A stretch of 64,000 nucleotides of DNA, from assembly GCF_008831045.1 (NCBI RefSeq), contig NZ_WAJS01000005.1:1-64000 (forward strand), given 5' to 3'. The DNA comes from Adlercreutzia muris. GTDB lineage: Bacteria; Actinomycetota; Coriobacteriia; Coriobacteriales; Eggerthellaceae. The notes beneath the pieces were generated by a model. That model did not search any database. It saw only the letters and a list, made by a program, of their open reading frames with translations, and was not told where the DNA came from. Of this stretch, positions 26,221 to 33,583 are shown piece by piece. How positions within the stretch are numbered: the stretch's first letter is position 1; every line of letters starts with the position of its first letter. The position numbers and the translations under genes were made by a program.

Positions 26221-27061
26221 GCACGCTGCGAAAACCGAGGCCGCCGACGGCACCTCTGCGCAGGCGCAGCTATGCGCTATCCGCTACGACAACGTGGCAT
26301 TCTCTTACAAGCCGGGCGCCCCCTTCATCGAGGGGCTTTCCGCCCGCATCGAATCCGGATCGGTGACGAGCATCATCGGCCCTAACGGTTGCGGCAAGTC
26401 CACGCTCGTGAAGCTCGCCAGCGGTTTGCTGCGCCCGGCGTCGGGGCGCGTGGAGGTGAAGGGCCGCGACACCGGTTCTCTCTCGGCCCGCGAGCGCGCC
26501 CGCGAGCTGGCCGTGCTCGCGCAGTCCTCCCGCGTCCCGCCTGTGAGCGTGGAGGCGCTCGTGGCCTTGGGGCGCCACCCCCACACGGGCATGGGCGGAC
26601 GGCTCGGGCCGCGCGATCGCGAGCGGGTGGAGGCGGCTCTCGAGCGGGCCGGTGTGGCGCGCTTTCGCGATCACGATGTGCGCAAGCTCTCCGGCGGCGA
26701 GCGGCAGCGGGCCTTCGTGGCCATGACGCTGGCCCAGGACACCGACCTCATCGTGCTGGACGAGCCCACCACCTATCTGGACATTAACGCCTGCCACGAC
26801 CTCATGGCCCTCGTGCGCGATCTGAACCGACGCGACGGCAAGACCGTGGCCATGGTCATTCACGACCTGGACCTGGCCCTGCGCTACTCCGACCGTCTCG
26901 TGGTCATGGAGCGCGGACGCGTCACGGCCGAGGGGTCGGCCGAGGAGGTGCTTGCCGCTGGCGCCATCGAGCGCGCCTTCTCCATGGACATCTGCCCCCA
27001 CGAGCGCCATCGGTCCGACGGCGCCGCCGATAGGGGCTATGTGCTGTATCCGCGCCTCTAG
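26213..27061 (+). CDS. ABC importer ATPase (FecE/BtuD type)
   Basis: A 282-residue ATPase. The Walker A is GPNGCGKST (56-64), the signature is KLSGGERQRAF, and the Walker B is DLIVLDEPTTYLDI. A switch histidine follows in MVIHDLDLALRYSD. It powers the importer formed with the two preceding genes. Translation probably begins at a TTG (26213), since AAGGAGG stands just upstream and no ATG is well placed. The C-terminal EEVLAAGAIERAFSMDICPHE is typical of iron-complex importer ATPases. It is the last gene of the unit; the FMN riboswitch region follows. Confidence 0.9.
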   Translation: MTEHAAKTEAADGTSAQAQLCAIRYDNVAFSYKPGAPFIEGLSARIESGSVTSIIGPNGCGKSTLVKLASGLLRPASGRVEVKGRDTGSLSARERARELAVLAQSSRVPPVSVEALVALGRHPHTGMGGRLGPRDRERVEAALERAGVARFRDHDVRKLSGGERQRAFVAMTLAQDTDLIVLDEPTTYLDINACHDLMALVRDLNRRDGKTVAMVIHDLDLALRYSDRLVVMERGRVTAEGSAEEVLAAGAIERAFSMDICPHERHRSDGAADRGYVLYPRL

Positions 27062-27201
27062 GGGCGCCGCGCGCGGGATGGGCGCGAAGGAACGCGAGGC
27101 GCTGGGCCCCGGTTCGCATTCCGCGAAGAACGGAAACGGCGGGGGCATGCGTCCATCGTCGGGGCCTATGGGCCCCAGGGCCGCGCCGATAGCCCGGGGG
27201 C

Positions 27202-27230
27202 TTGCGTGTTCGGCCCGCCTGCCCTACAAT
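27202..27230 (+). promoter_or_regulatory. Promoter of the riboflavin transporter operon
   Basis: TTGCGT (27202-27207), a 17-base spacer and TACAAT (27225-27230). Transcription would begin near 27238, just upstream of the FMN aptamer. Confidence 0.7.
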
Positions 27231-27248
27231 GCATCCCGTGAATTCTGT

Positions 27249-27396
27249 TTCAGGGCGAGGTGGAAATCCTCACTGGCGGTAAGCACGGCGGCGCATCCGA
27301 GCGCTTCCGGCAAGCCCGCGACCCTGCGAAGCCCGTGCGGCTTCCAGGCTGACCCGGTGAAAATCCGGGGCCAACGGTTACAGTCCGGATGGAAGA
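27249..27396 (+). promoter_or_regulatory. FMN riboswitch (RFN element)
   Basis: The conserved RFN landmarks appear in order: the closing-stem start TTTCAGGGCGAGGTGGAAATC (read from 27248), CACTGGCGGTAAG, GCAAGCCCGCGA, the GACCCGGTGAAAATCCGGGG arm and GCCAACGGTTACAGTCCGGATG, with the P1 partner GAAGAGG just after. When FMN binds, the downstream terminator at 27461 should form and shut off the operon. The regulated gene, ribU, is a known riboflavin transporter, which agrees with this aptamer class. Confidence 0.95.
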
Positions 27397-27460
27397 GGCA
27401 GATGTTCGTGCACCGGTCTTACGGGGCCGGCACCCGACAAGGGGAGCGCGAACCGACGAG

Positions 27461-27500
27461 GCCTGTATGAACCGAATTCATACGGGCTCGTTTTCTTTCT
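27461..27500 (+). terminator. Terminator of the FMN riboswitch expression platform
   Basis: GCCTGTATGAA (27461-27471) pairs with TTCATACGGGC (27477-27487) around a five-base loop. It is followed by TCGTTTTCTTTCT. It lies between the aptamer and ribU, as expected of a transcription-attenuating riboswitch. Confidence 0.85.
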
Positions 27501-27558
27501 GGCGAGGGGAAGGCGAATCCGCGCAGACAAGATGCCTCGCCGGAAGAAGGTGATTCCC

Positions 27559-28197
27559 ATGGCCGACAAGCCCACCAACCACCCTGCTGCTGCAAGCCCC
27601 GTGCGCCCCGCGAAGACTCCCACGGCCCAGCGTGCCCTGGCCAACACGAACCGCTGGTCCACCCGCGTGCTCGTGACCATCGCGCTGCTCTGCGCCATCT
27701 CGGTGCTGCTCACGTTCGTGGAGTTCCCGCTGCTGCCCGGTGTGGCGTGGCTGTCCTACGATGCCTCGTTCATGCCCGCCATGGTATGCGGCTTCGCCTA
27801 CGGGCCCGCCGCCGGCCTTGCCTGTGGCGTCATTTCCGTAGTGGCCCATGGCATCCTGTTCGCCGACTTCACCGGCGCGCTCATGAACTTCCTCGTGGTC
27901 ATCGGCTACGTGCTGCCGGCCGCCATCGTCTACCAGCGCATCCATAACTTCAAGGGCGCCGTCATCGGGCTTGTGCTTGGCATTGTGGTGGCCGTGGTCA
28001 TGGCCGTGCTCGGCAACCTGGTGGTCACGCCCGCCTGGCTCGGGGTGCCGGTGGATGCGGTGGTGGCCATGATCGTGCCCATCCTCATTCCGTTCAACTT
28101 GGCGAAGGGCATCCTGAACTCCGTGCTCACGCTTATCGTGTACAAGGCCATCTCAAATCTCATCACACCGAAGAAAGACCAAGTGAAGGGCTTCTAA
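27559..28197 (+). CDS. ribU: Riboflavin ECF transporter S component
   Basis: A 212-residue membrane protein with about six spans, of the RibU family. An LTFVEFPLLPG segment, a YDASFMPAMVCGFAYGPAAGLACG block and a late NLAKGILNSVLTLIVYK helix are visible. It binds riboflavin from outside and is driven by the ECF module encoded next. Regulation by the FMN riboswitch 60 bases upstream supports the ligand. I chose the ATG at 27559 after GAAGAAGG. The ~35-residue N-terminal extension is Pro/Ala-rich and probably cytoplasmic. Its stop is directly followed by the GTG of the first ATPase gene. Confidence 0.93.
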   Translation: MADKPTNHPAAASPVRPAKTPTAQRALANTNRWSTRVLVTIALLCAISVLLTFVEFPLLPGVAWLSYDASFMPAMVCGFAYGPAAGLACGVISVVAHGILFADFTGALMNFLVVIGYVLPAAIVYQRIHNFKGAVIGLVLGIVVAVVMAVLGNLVVTPAWLGVPVDAVVAMIVPILIPFNLAKGILNSVLTLIVYKAISNLITPKKDQVKGF

Positions 28198-29157
28198 GTG
28201 ACGCAATCTGTCCCCTCTCCCGACCGAATCGCCGCTGCGGGCGCAACCGCGCCCGACGGCCATGCCTCCCCGGCCGGCTCGCTGCAGGGCGGCGCTGGGG
28301 CGGGCGCCCGTACGGACGGCTCCGCCGAGGAGGTGTTCGTCGATTTCCGCGACGCGGGCTTCACCTACGACGGCGAGCGCTTTGTCTTCCGCCATCTGGA
28401 CCTCACGGTGCCCCAGGGGCAGTTCCTCTGCCTGCTCGGCGGCAACGGCTCGGGCAAGTCCACGCTCGCCAAGCACGTAAACGCCTTGCTTCTGCCCGAC
28501 GAGGGAGAGGTGCGCGTGTTCGGATGCGACACGCGCGACGACGAGCAGACCTACTTCATCCGCTCCAACGCCGGGCTCGTGTTCCAGAACCCGGACGACC
28601 AGATCGTGGCGAGCCTCATCGAGAACGACGTGGCCTTCGGGCCCGAGAACCTGGGCGTTCCCAATCCGGAGCTGCGCGAGCGGGTGACTCGGGCGCTCGC
28701 CGAGGTGGGCCTCATGGGCTTCGAGGAGCACGAGACTCACGCGCTGTCCGGCGGCCAGAAGCAGCGCGTGGCCATTGCCGGCGTGCTGGCCATGGACCCG
28801 GCCATCCTCATCTTGGACGAGGCCACGGCCATGCTCGACCCGCGCGGCCGCGCCGGGCTCATGCGGGTGGTGCGCGAGCTGCACGCCGCGGGCATGACCG
28901 TGGTGATGATCACCCACTACATGGAGGAGGCCGCCGCGGCCGAGCGGGTGGTGGTGCTCGACGGCGGCGCGGTGGTGCTCGACGGCGCGCCCGCCGAGGT
29001 GCTCACCCGGGCCGACGAGCTGCGGGCGCTGTCCTTGGAGGTGCCGTTTGCCTGCCGCCTGTCCCTTGATCTGCAGGCCCGCGGCGTGCCCGTGCGCACC
29101 TGCGTGTCCGACGACGAGCTGAAGGAGGAGCTATGCGCCTTGCGTTCGAAGATGTGA
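28198..29157 (+). CDS. ecfA1: ECF transporter ATPase A1
   Basis: A 319-residue ATPase. The Walker A is GGNGSGKST (81-89), a Q-loop region reads LVFQNPDDQIVASLIENDVAFGPENLG (the ECF-type NPDDQ), the signature is LSGGQKQRV, and Walker B is ILILDEATAMLDP. The ~45-residue N-terminal extension before FVDFRDAGFTYDGE is low-complexity. Translation starts at a GTG directly after ribU's stop. It pairs with the second ATPase in the energy-coupling module. Its end overlaps the next gene by 25 bases, so the operon is translationally coupled. Confidence 0.93.
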   Translation: MTQSVPSPDRIAAAGATAPDGHASPAGSLQGGAGAGARTDGSAEEVFVDFRDAGFTYDGERFVFRHLDLTVPQGQFLCLLGGNGSGKSTLAKHVNALLLPDEGEVRVFGCDTRDDEQTYFIRSNAGLVFQNPDDQIVASLIENDVAFGPENLGVPNPELRERVTRALAEVGLMGFEEHETHALSGGQKQRVAIAGVLAMDPAILILDEATAMLDPRGRAGLMRVVRELHAAGMTVVMITHYMEEAAAAERVVVLDGGAVVLDGAPAEVLTRADELRALSLEVPFACRLSLDLQARGVPVRTCVSDDELKEELCALRSKM

Positions 29158-30143
29158 GCTACTCCTACGACGGCGGCCAGACGAAGCGTCGCCGCGGGAA
29201 GCGGGCCGCCGAGAAGCAGGAGCGCCGTGCCGACTGGGGCAACGCCCCCGATGCGCGCTGGGCTTTGCGCGAGGTGACGTTTGCCGTGGAGCCGGGGGAA
29301 TTCTTCGGTGTGGCGGGGCATACCGGCAGCGGCAAGTCCACGCTCATCCAGCATATGAACGGGCTCGTGCATCCCACATGCGGCAGGGTCACCGCCGACG
29401 GCGAGGACTTGGCCGCCAAGGGCGTTGCCGCCACGGTGCGCAGTCGGGTGGGCCTTGTGTTCCAGTACCCCGAGAACCAGCTGTTCGCCACCACGGTCTA
29501 CGATGACGTGGCCTTCGGGCCGCGCAACATGAAGCTGCCCGAGGACGAGGTGGCGCGCCGGGTGGAGCAGGCCCTCGCCCTCGTGGGCCTGTCGGTCGAC
29601 GAGATCGGCGAGCGCAGCCCCTTCGACCTGTCCGGCGGCCAGCAGCGCCGCGTTGCCTTCGCCGGCGTGCTCGCCATGGAGCCCGAGGTTCTCGTGCTCG
29701 ACGAGCCGGTGGCCGGGCTCGACCCGCTTTCCCGCGCCGATTTCCTGGCGCTCATCGCATCGTTTCACGCTTCGGGGATGACGGTTGTGATGGTGTCGCA
29801 CTCTATGGAGGATCTGGCGGTGCTGGCCGACCGCATCCTCGTGCTGTCCGAGGGCCGCATGTTCTCCCTCGGCACGCCCGCCGAGGTCTTCGCCGACCCG
29901 GCGGCCTTGAAGGCGGTGGGGCTGGCCGCCCCGGCGTCCCAGGCCTTCGCGAACGCCCTGCGTGAGGCGGGGTTCGCGCTTAACCGCGCGCTCTACGACG
30001 AGGAGGCGCTTGCGGCCGATATTGCCGCGCAGCTGGATGGCATCGCGAACGGCACGGGCGAGGTGGCTGCCGATGCCGGCAATGCCGCTCCGGGGGCTGC
30101 CTGCGGCGACCTGTGCGCCGAGGGCGGTGTCGATCATGGCTGA
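29133..30143 (+). CDS. ecfA2: ECF transporter ATPase A2
   Basis: A 336-residue ATPase. The Walker A is GHTGSGKST (62-70), the Q-loop region reads LVFQYPENQLFATTVYDDVAFGPRNM, the signature is LSGGQQRRV, and the Walker B is VLVLDEPVAGLDP. The switch region is MVSHSMEDLAVLAD. A basic insert near residues 12-30 (TKRRRGKRAAEKQERR) is unusual and lies between the first strand and the nucleotide-binding core. The C-terminal tail is Ala/Gly-rich. It forms a heterodimer with the preceding ATPase. It overlaps ecfT by eight bases. Confidence 0.93.
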   Translation: MRLAFEDVSYSYDGGQTKRRRGKRAAEKQERRADWGNAPDARWALREVTFAVEPGEFFGVAGHTGSGKSTLIQHMNGLVHPTCGRVTADGEDLAAKGVAATVRSRVGLVFQYPENQLFATTVYDDVAFGPRNMKLPEDEVARRVEQALALVGLSVDEIGERSPFDLSGGQQRRVAFAGVLAMEPEVLVLDEPVAGLDPLSRADFLALIASFHASGMTVVMVSHSMEDLAVLADRILVLSEGRMFSLGTPAEVFADPAALKAVGLAAPASQAFANALREAGFALNRALYDEEALAADIAAQLDGIANGTGEVAADAGNAAPGAACGDLCAEGGVDHG

Positions 30144-30936
30144 GCGCGCCATCATCGGCCAGTACTGGCCCGAGGAATCAGCGGTGCACGCCATGGATCC
30201 GCGGGTGAAGTTCGTGCTGTCCCTCGTGCTCATGGCGGCGGTGTTCTGCGCTACCACCCCGCTTTCCCTGGCGGTGGCGGCGTTGTTCGTCGCCGGCTTC
30301 TACGCGGCGTCGCGCATCCCGCTTATCCAGGTGGTGCGCTCTTTGGCGCCCTTGCTCGTGCTCGTGGTGCTGACGGCGCTTCTGAACGTGTTGTTCGTCC
30401 AAGGCGGCCAGGTGTACTTCCAGTGGGGCGTTATCTGCATCAGCGAGAAGGGCCTGCAATCGGCCGTCTTCATCGGCTGTCGTCTGCTTTTGCTGCTTAT
30501 GGGCATGAGCCTGCTCACGCTGACCACCACGACTCTGGATATCACTGCGGCCTTCGAGCGTCTTATGGCGCCGCTGGCCCGCATCGGCGTACCCGCTCAC
30601 GAGCTCGGCATGATCCTCGGCATCGCCCTGCGTTTCCTGCCTCAGTTCATGACCGAGCTCGGCGTCATCTACCGGGCCCAGGTCAGCCGCGGGGCCCATT
30701 TCAACGTGAACCCCTTCAAGGGGGGCGTGCGCACGCTCACGGCCCTTATGGTGCCGCTGTTCGCGAGCGCCTTTCGGCACGCCGAGACGCTCTCGGGCGC
30801 CATGGAAGCGCGCTGCTACCACGGCGGCGTGGGCATAACGCGCCTGAACCCCCTTGCTCTCACCTGGCGCGACGGCGTGGGTACGGGTGCCATTCTGCTT
30901 ATGCTGGCCGCCGTCATCGCCGTGAACTTCATTTAG
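30136..30936 (+). CDS. ecfT: ECF transporter transmembrane component T
   Basis: A 266-residue membrane protein with about five spans and the long cytoplasmic coupling helices of EcfT. The entry block is YWPEESAVHAMDPRVKFVLS; the late LGMILGIALRFLPQFMTELGVIYRAQ and AETLSGAMEARCYHGG blocks hold the conserved Arg-containing motifs that contact the ATPases. It links the ATPases to RibU. I chose the ATG at 30136, which overlaps the end of ecfA2. With RibU, EcfA1 and EcfA2 all in one operon, this is a self-contained riboflavin importer. Confidence 0.92.
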   Translation: MAERAIIGQYWPEESAVHAMDPRVKFVLSLVLMAAVFCATTPLSLAVAALFVAGFYAASRIPLIQVVRSLAPLLVLVVLTALLNVLFVQGGQVYFQWGVICISEKGLQSAVFIGCRLLLLLMGMSLLTLTTTTLDITAAFERLMAPLARIGVPAHELGMILGIALRFLPQFMTELGVIYRAQVSRGAHFNVNPFKGGVRTLTALMVPLFASAFRHAETLSGAMEARCYHGGVGITRLNPLALTWRDGVGTGAILLMLAAVIAVNFI

Positions 30937-30949
30937 AAAGGAATTTCCC

Positions 30950-31378
30950 ATGTCCCAAGGAAAAGAGACCATCGTCAGCTACCTGACCAGCGTTCCCGCG
31001 TGGTACCTGTCCACCGTAGAGGAGACTCCGGAAGGGCCGCGGCCCCACGTGCGCCCCTTCAGCTTCGCCATGATGCAGGACGGCGATATCCAGTTCTGCA
31101 CCGCCACCACGAAGGACTGCTACCGCGAGATGGCCGCGAACCCCTCCGTGGAGCTGACCGCCTGGAAGTCGGGTGCCGGATGGGTGATCCTGCGCGGGAA
31201 GGCGAACCTGACCGACACCGCCGACGCCCGTACCCGCGAAGAGGGCTTCAAGCACATGGTGGCCCTCGGGGAAGATTGGGCGAGCGCCGACGACGAGCGC
31301 CTGACCTTCTTCACCATCGAGGACGCCGAGGCCTGGATCTGCGATATCGACGGCTCCTGGAACCCGGTGCAGTTGTAG
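30950..31378 (+). CDS. Pyridoxamine 5'-phosphate oxidase-family (split-barrel flavin) protein
   Basis: A 142-residue split-barrel protein of the PNPOx-like family: YLTSVPAWYLSTVEETPEGPRPHVRPFSFAMM, then DIQFCTATTKDCYREMAANPSVELTAW and GWVILRGKANLTD. Family members bind FMN, or sometimes F420 or haem, and reduce or oxidise small molecules. It follows ecfT by 13 bases with AAAGGAA before the ATG, so it probably belongs to the FMN-controlled operon. An FMN cofactor would fit that regulation. The substrate is unknown. Confidence 0.85.
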   Translation: MSQGKETIVSYLTSVPAWYLSTVEETPEGPRPHVRPFSFAMMQDGDIQFCTATTKDCYREMAANPSVELTAWKSGAGWVILRGKANLTDTADARTREEGFKHMVALGEDWASADDERLTFFTIEDAEAWICDIDGSWNPVQL

Positions 31379-31489
31379 CCGCCATCGGCTGTAACGAAGT
31401 TGTTCCCTGTGCGGCCCATCTGCGGCCGCACTGCTCTTTTCCGAGGTGAGGATTGGGGGCGCGTGAGAGGTCGGCACAAGGGGAGCGGG

Positions 31490-31624
31490 GAAGCCGACGA
31501 GGGGCGGGAGGGGCCCGCGCGCAGATTCCGCAGTCTCGGAAATAATGGTGTAAAATTCATACACCATTGTTTCCGAAAGCGAGGACTTGTTTGAGCACGG
31601 GGTCCTCCCGCCCCTCGTCGGCGG
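31490..31624. repeat. Two-tier palindrome upstream of the first symporter gene
   Basis: Outer arms: GCCGACGAGGGGCGGGAGG (from about 31491) matches the reverse complement of the stretch ending near 31621. Inside, CGGAAATAATGGTGTA (31537-31552) pairs with TACACCATTGTTTCCG (31560-31575), with one mismatch, around a seven-base loop, and AGTC/GACT extend that pairing outward. It spans most of the 273-base gap between the split-barrel protein and the first symporter gene. No T-run follows the inner stem, so it is not a plain terminator. The symporter's promoter has to lie within it or close to it. Confidence 0.75.
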
Positions 31625-31651
31625 ACGAACTACGGGAGGCCTCTCTCACCT

Positions 31652-33082
31652 ATGACTGACATCCTCACCACTATCGACTCCATCGTGTGGGGCCCCGCGA
31701 TGATCGCGCTTCTTCTGGGCACCCACGTCTACCTCACCTTCCGCACCGGCTTCATCCAGCGCAAGCTGCCGGCGGCCATCCGCAGGTCGGTGCGCCGCGA
31801 CCCCGACGGCAAAGGCGATATCTCTAGCTTCGGGGCGCTGGCCACGGCGCTGGCGGCCACCATCGGCACCGGCTCCATCGTGGGCGTGGCCACGGCGCTT
31901 CTTGCAGGCGGCCCGGGTGCCATCTTCTGGATGTGGATCGCCGGCCTGTTCGGCATTGCCACCAAGTACGTGGAGACCTACGCGGCGGTGAAGTACCGTG
32001 TGCGCGACCGGCGCGGCCAGATGATGGGCGGCGCCATGTTCGTGTGGAAGCGGGCCTTCGCCCGGCCCGATGGCACGGTGCCCTGGTGGGCGACGCTAGG
32101 GGCCGTGGCCTTTGCCGCCTTCGCTATCATCGCCACCATCGGCACCGGCTCGGCGGTGCAGGCGGCGGCCATCTCGGGCATCGTCACCTCGTCCATTCCC
32201 GCCATTCCGGCCGTGGCCGTGGGTCTGGTCATCGTGGTGGCCGTGGCGGCGGTCATCTTCGGCGGCGTGAACTCCATCGCCCGGGTGTGCGAATGGCTCG
32301 TGCCCGTCATGGCCGGCGCCTACGCCCTCGGCTGCCTCGTCATCATGGCCATGAACGCCCCGGTGCTGGGCCAGGCCGTGGGGCTCATCCTGGAATGCGC
32401 TTTCACGGCGAAGGCCGCCTTCGGCGGGGCCGTGGGCTCCGGCATGATCATGGCCTTGCAATTCGGCTGCGCCCGCGGGCTGTTCTCCAACGAGAGCGGT
32501 CTGGGCACCGCCCCCATCGTGGCGGCCGCCGCCAAGACCCGCAACCCGGCCGACCAGGCGCTCATCTCCATGACCGGCGCCTTCTGGTCCACCGGCGTCA
32601 TCTGCCTGCTCACCGGTCTCGTGCTCGTGTCCACGATGATCGCCCATCCCGAGATCGGCCAGGAGATCCTCGCCGACCCCTCCATCGCCACCGGCGCGGC
32701 GCTGGCCAGCGCCGCCTTCGCCGAGATTCCCGTGTTTGGCACGCCCATCCTGGTGCTCGGTATGTGCTCGTTCGCCTACTCCACCATTTTGGGCTGGAGC
32801 TACTACGGCAACCGCTGCGTGGCCTACCTGTTCGGGCCCAAGGGCATCAAGCCCTATCAGATCGTGTACGTGGCCGTGGCCTTCTTCGGGGCCATCGGGG
32901 TGGGGGACGTGGTGTGGACCATCTCGGACATCGGCAACGCGCTCATGGCCATCCCCAACATCATCGTGGTGCTGTTGCTGTCGGGCATGATCGCGCGGGA
33001 GACCCGGCATTTCGTCTACGAGGGGCATCTGGACGAGGAGTACGCCGAACCCGTGCCCGTGGTGGACAAGGCCCAGCTGTAG
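31652..33082 (+). CDS. Sodium:alanine/glycine symporter (AGCS family), paralogue 1
   Basis: A 476-residue membrane transporter with about eleven spans. AGCS signatures: TFRTGFIQRKLPAAI, FGALATALAATIGTGSIVGVATALLAGGPGAIFWMWIAGLFGIATKYVE, and GCARGLFSNESGLGTAPIVAA. It takes up alanine or glycine with sodium. It is the same length as, and closely similar to, the next gene, so the two are a tandem duplication. GGGAGG precedes the ATG. The C-terminal VVDKAQL tail is cytoplasmic. Confidence 0.93.
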   Translation: MTDILTTIDSIVWGPAMIALLLGTHVYLTFRTGFIQRKLPAAIRRSVRRDPDGKGDISSFGALATALAATIGTGSIVGVATALLAGGPGAIFWMWIAGLFGIATKYVETYAAVKYRVRDRRGQMMGGAMFVWKRAFARPDGTVPWWATLGAVAFAAFAIIATIGTGSAVQAAAISGIVTSSIPAIPAVAVGLVIVVAVAAVIFGGVNSIARVCEWLVPVMAGAYALGCLVIMAMNAPVLGQAVGLILECAFTAKAAFGGAVGSGMIMALQFGCARGLFSNESGLGTAPIVAAAAKTRNPADQALISMTGAFWSTGVICLLTGLVLVSTMIAHPEIGQEILADPSIATGAALASAAFAEIPVFGTPILVLGMCSFAYSTILGWSYYGNRCVAYLFGPKGIKPYQIVYVAVAFFGAIGVGDVVWTISDIGNALMAIPNIIVVLLLSGMIARETRHFVYEGHLDEEYAEPVPVVDKAQL

Positions 33083-33156
33083 CGCCGGGGCCGCCCAAGT
33101 GGGGTCGTTCCGCTTGAGCTTTTGATTCCGATCTGGCAGCCTAGCTGCAGCTGTTT

Positions 33157-33358
33157 CGAGAGCAGTTTCTGCTTTTGTGGTCAAAAACGCTTCGAGTGAG
33201 CTCGCTAAGGCCGTTTTGCGGGCCCAGGGTGCTTGCAAATGACCGTAATCCGGGCTTTTTAGTCGCCCTTGACGAGCCGGATGCCTGTTTTTGCGCTCTC
33301 AGTTGGCGGATGTCTGCTCACTCGAAGCATTTTTGTCCATAAAACAGGAATCTACTCG
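33157..33358. repeat. Long imperfect palindrome between the two symporter genes
   Basis: The left arm ends CAAAAACGCTTCGAGTGAGC (to 33201). The right arm begins at 33316, and its reverse complement ends CAAAAATGCTTCGAGTGAGC. Pairing continues outward to CGAG at 33157-33160 and 33355-33358, so arms are about 45 bases with mismatches. The ~115-base interior has weaker internal complementarity. It lies just after the first symporter gene and before the promoter of the second. Its sequence is different from the other palindromes in the window. Confidence 0.75.
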
Positions 33359-33430
33359 CCCCGCGCCCCGCACACCCCACGGCGCGCGGGGCGTGCGGCT
33401 GCCGTTCGCTGGTAATTCTCTCATTGTTAA

Positions 33431-33483
33431 CATTGCCGCTCAGCTTCTCTGCCTATAATGCGGGTACTTTAGCGCGTTAAAGT
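33431..33483 (+). promoter_or_regulatory. Promoter with overlapping dyad upstream of the second symporter gene
   Basis: A perfect TATAAT (33454-33459) has a poor -35 (CATTGC at 33431-33436, 17-base spacing). Just downstream, at the expected transcription start, ACTTTA (33466-33471) and TAAAGT (33478-33483) form a dyad around GCGCGT. A site there would let a repressor block initiation. Confidence 0.55.
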
Positions 33484-33583
33484 GCCCGGGTCGCTCTGGC
33501 GGCGGCTCGGACCGCGATGGGGTTTGGGGGCCTTACGCTCGCGGGCCCTGTGCCGACGCGCCCGTAGGAGAGGAGTGCGATTC

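Noticed and set aside
31537-31575. Plain intrinsic terminator for the riboflavin operon
   Set aside because: The stem lacks a T-run on either side and is nested in a larger palindrome; it may still have some terminator effect, but that label alone does not explain the structure.
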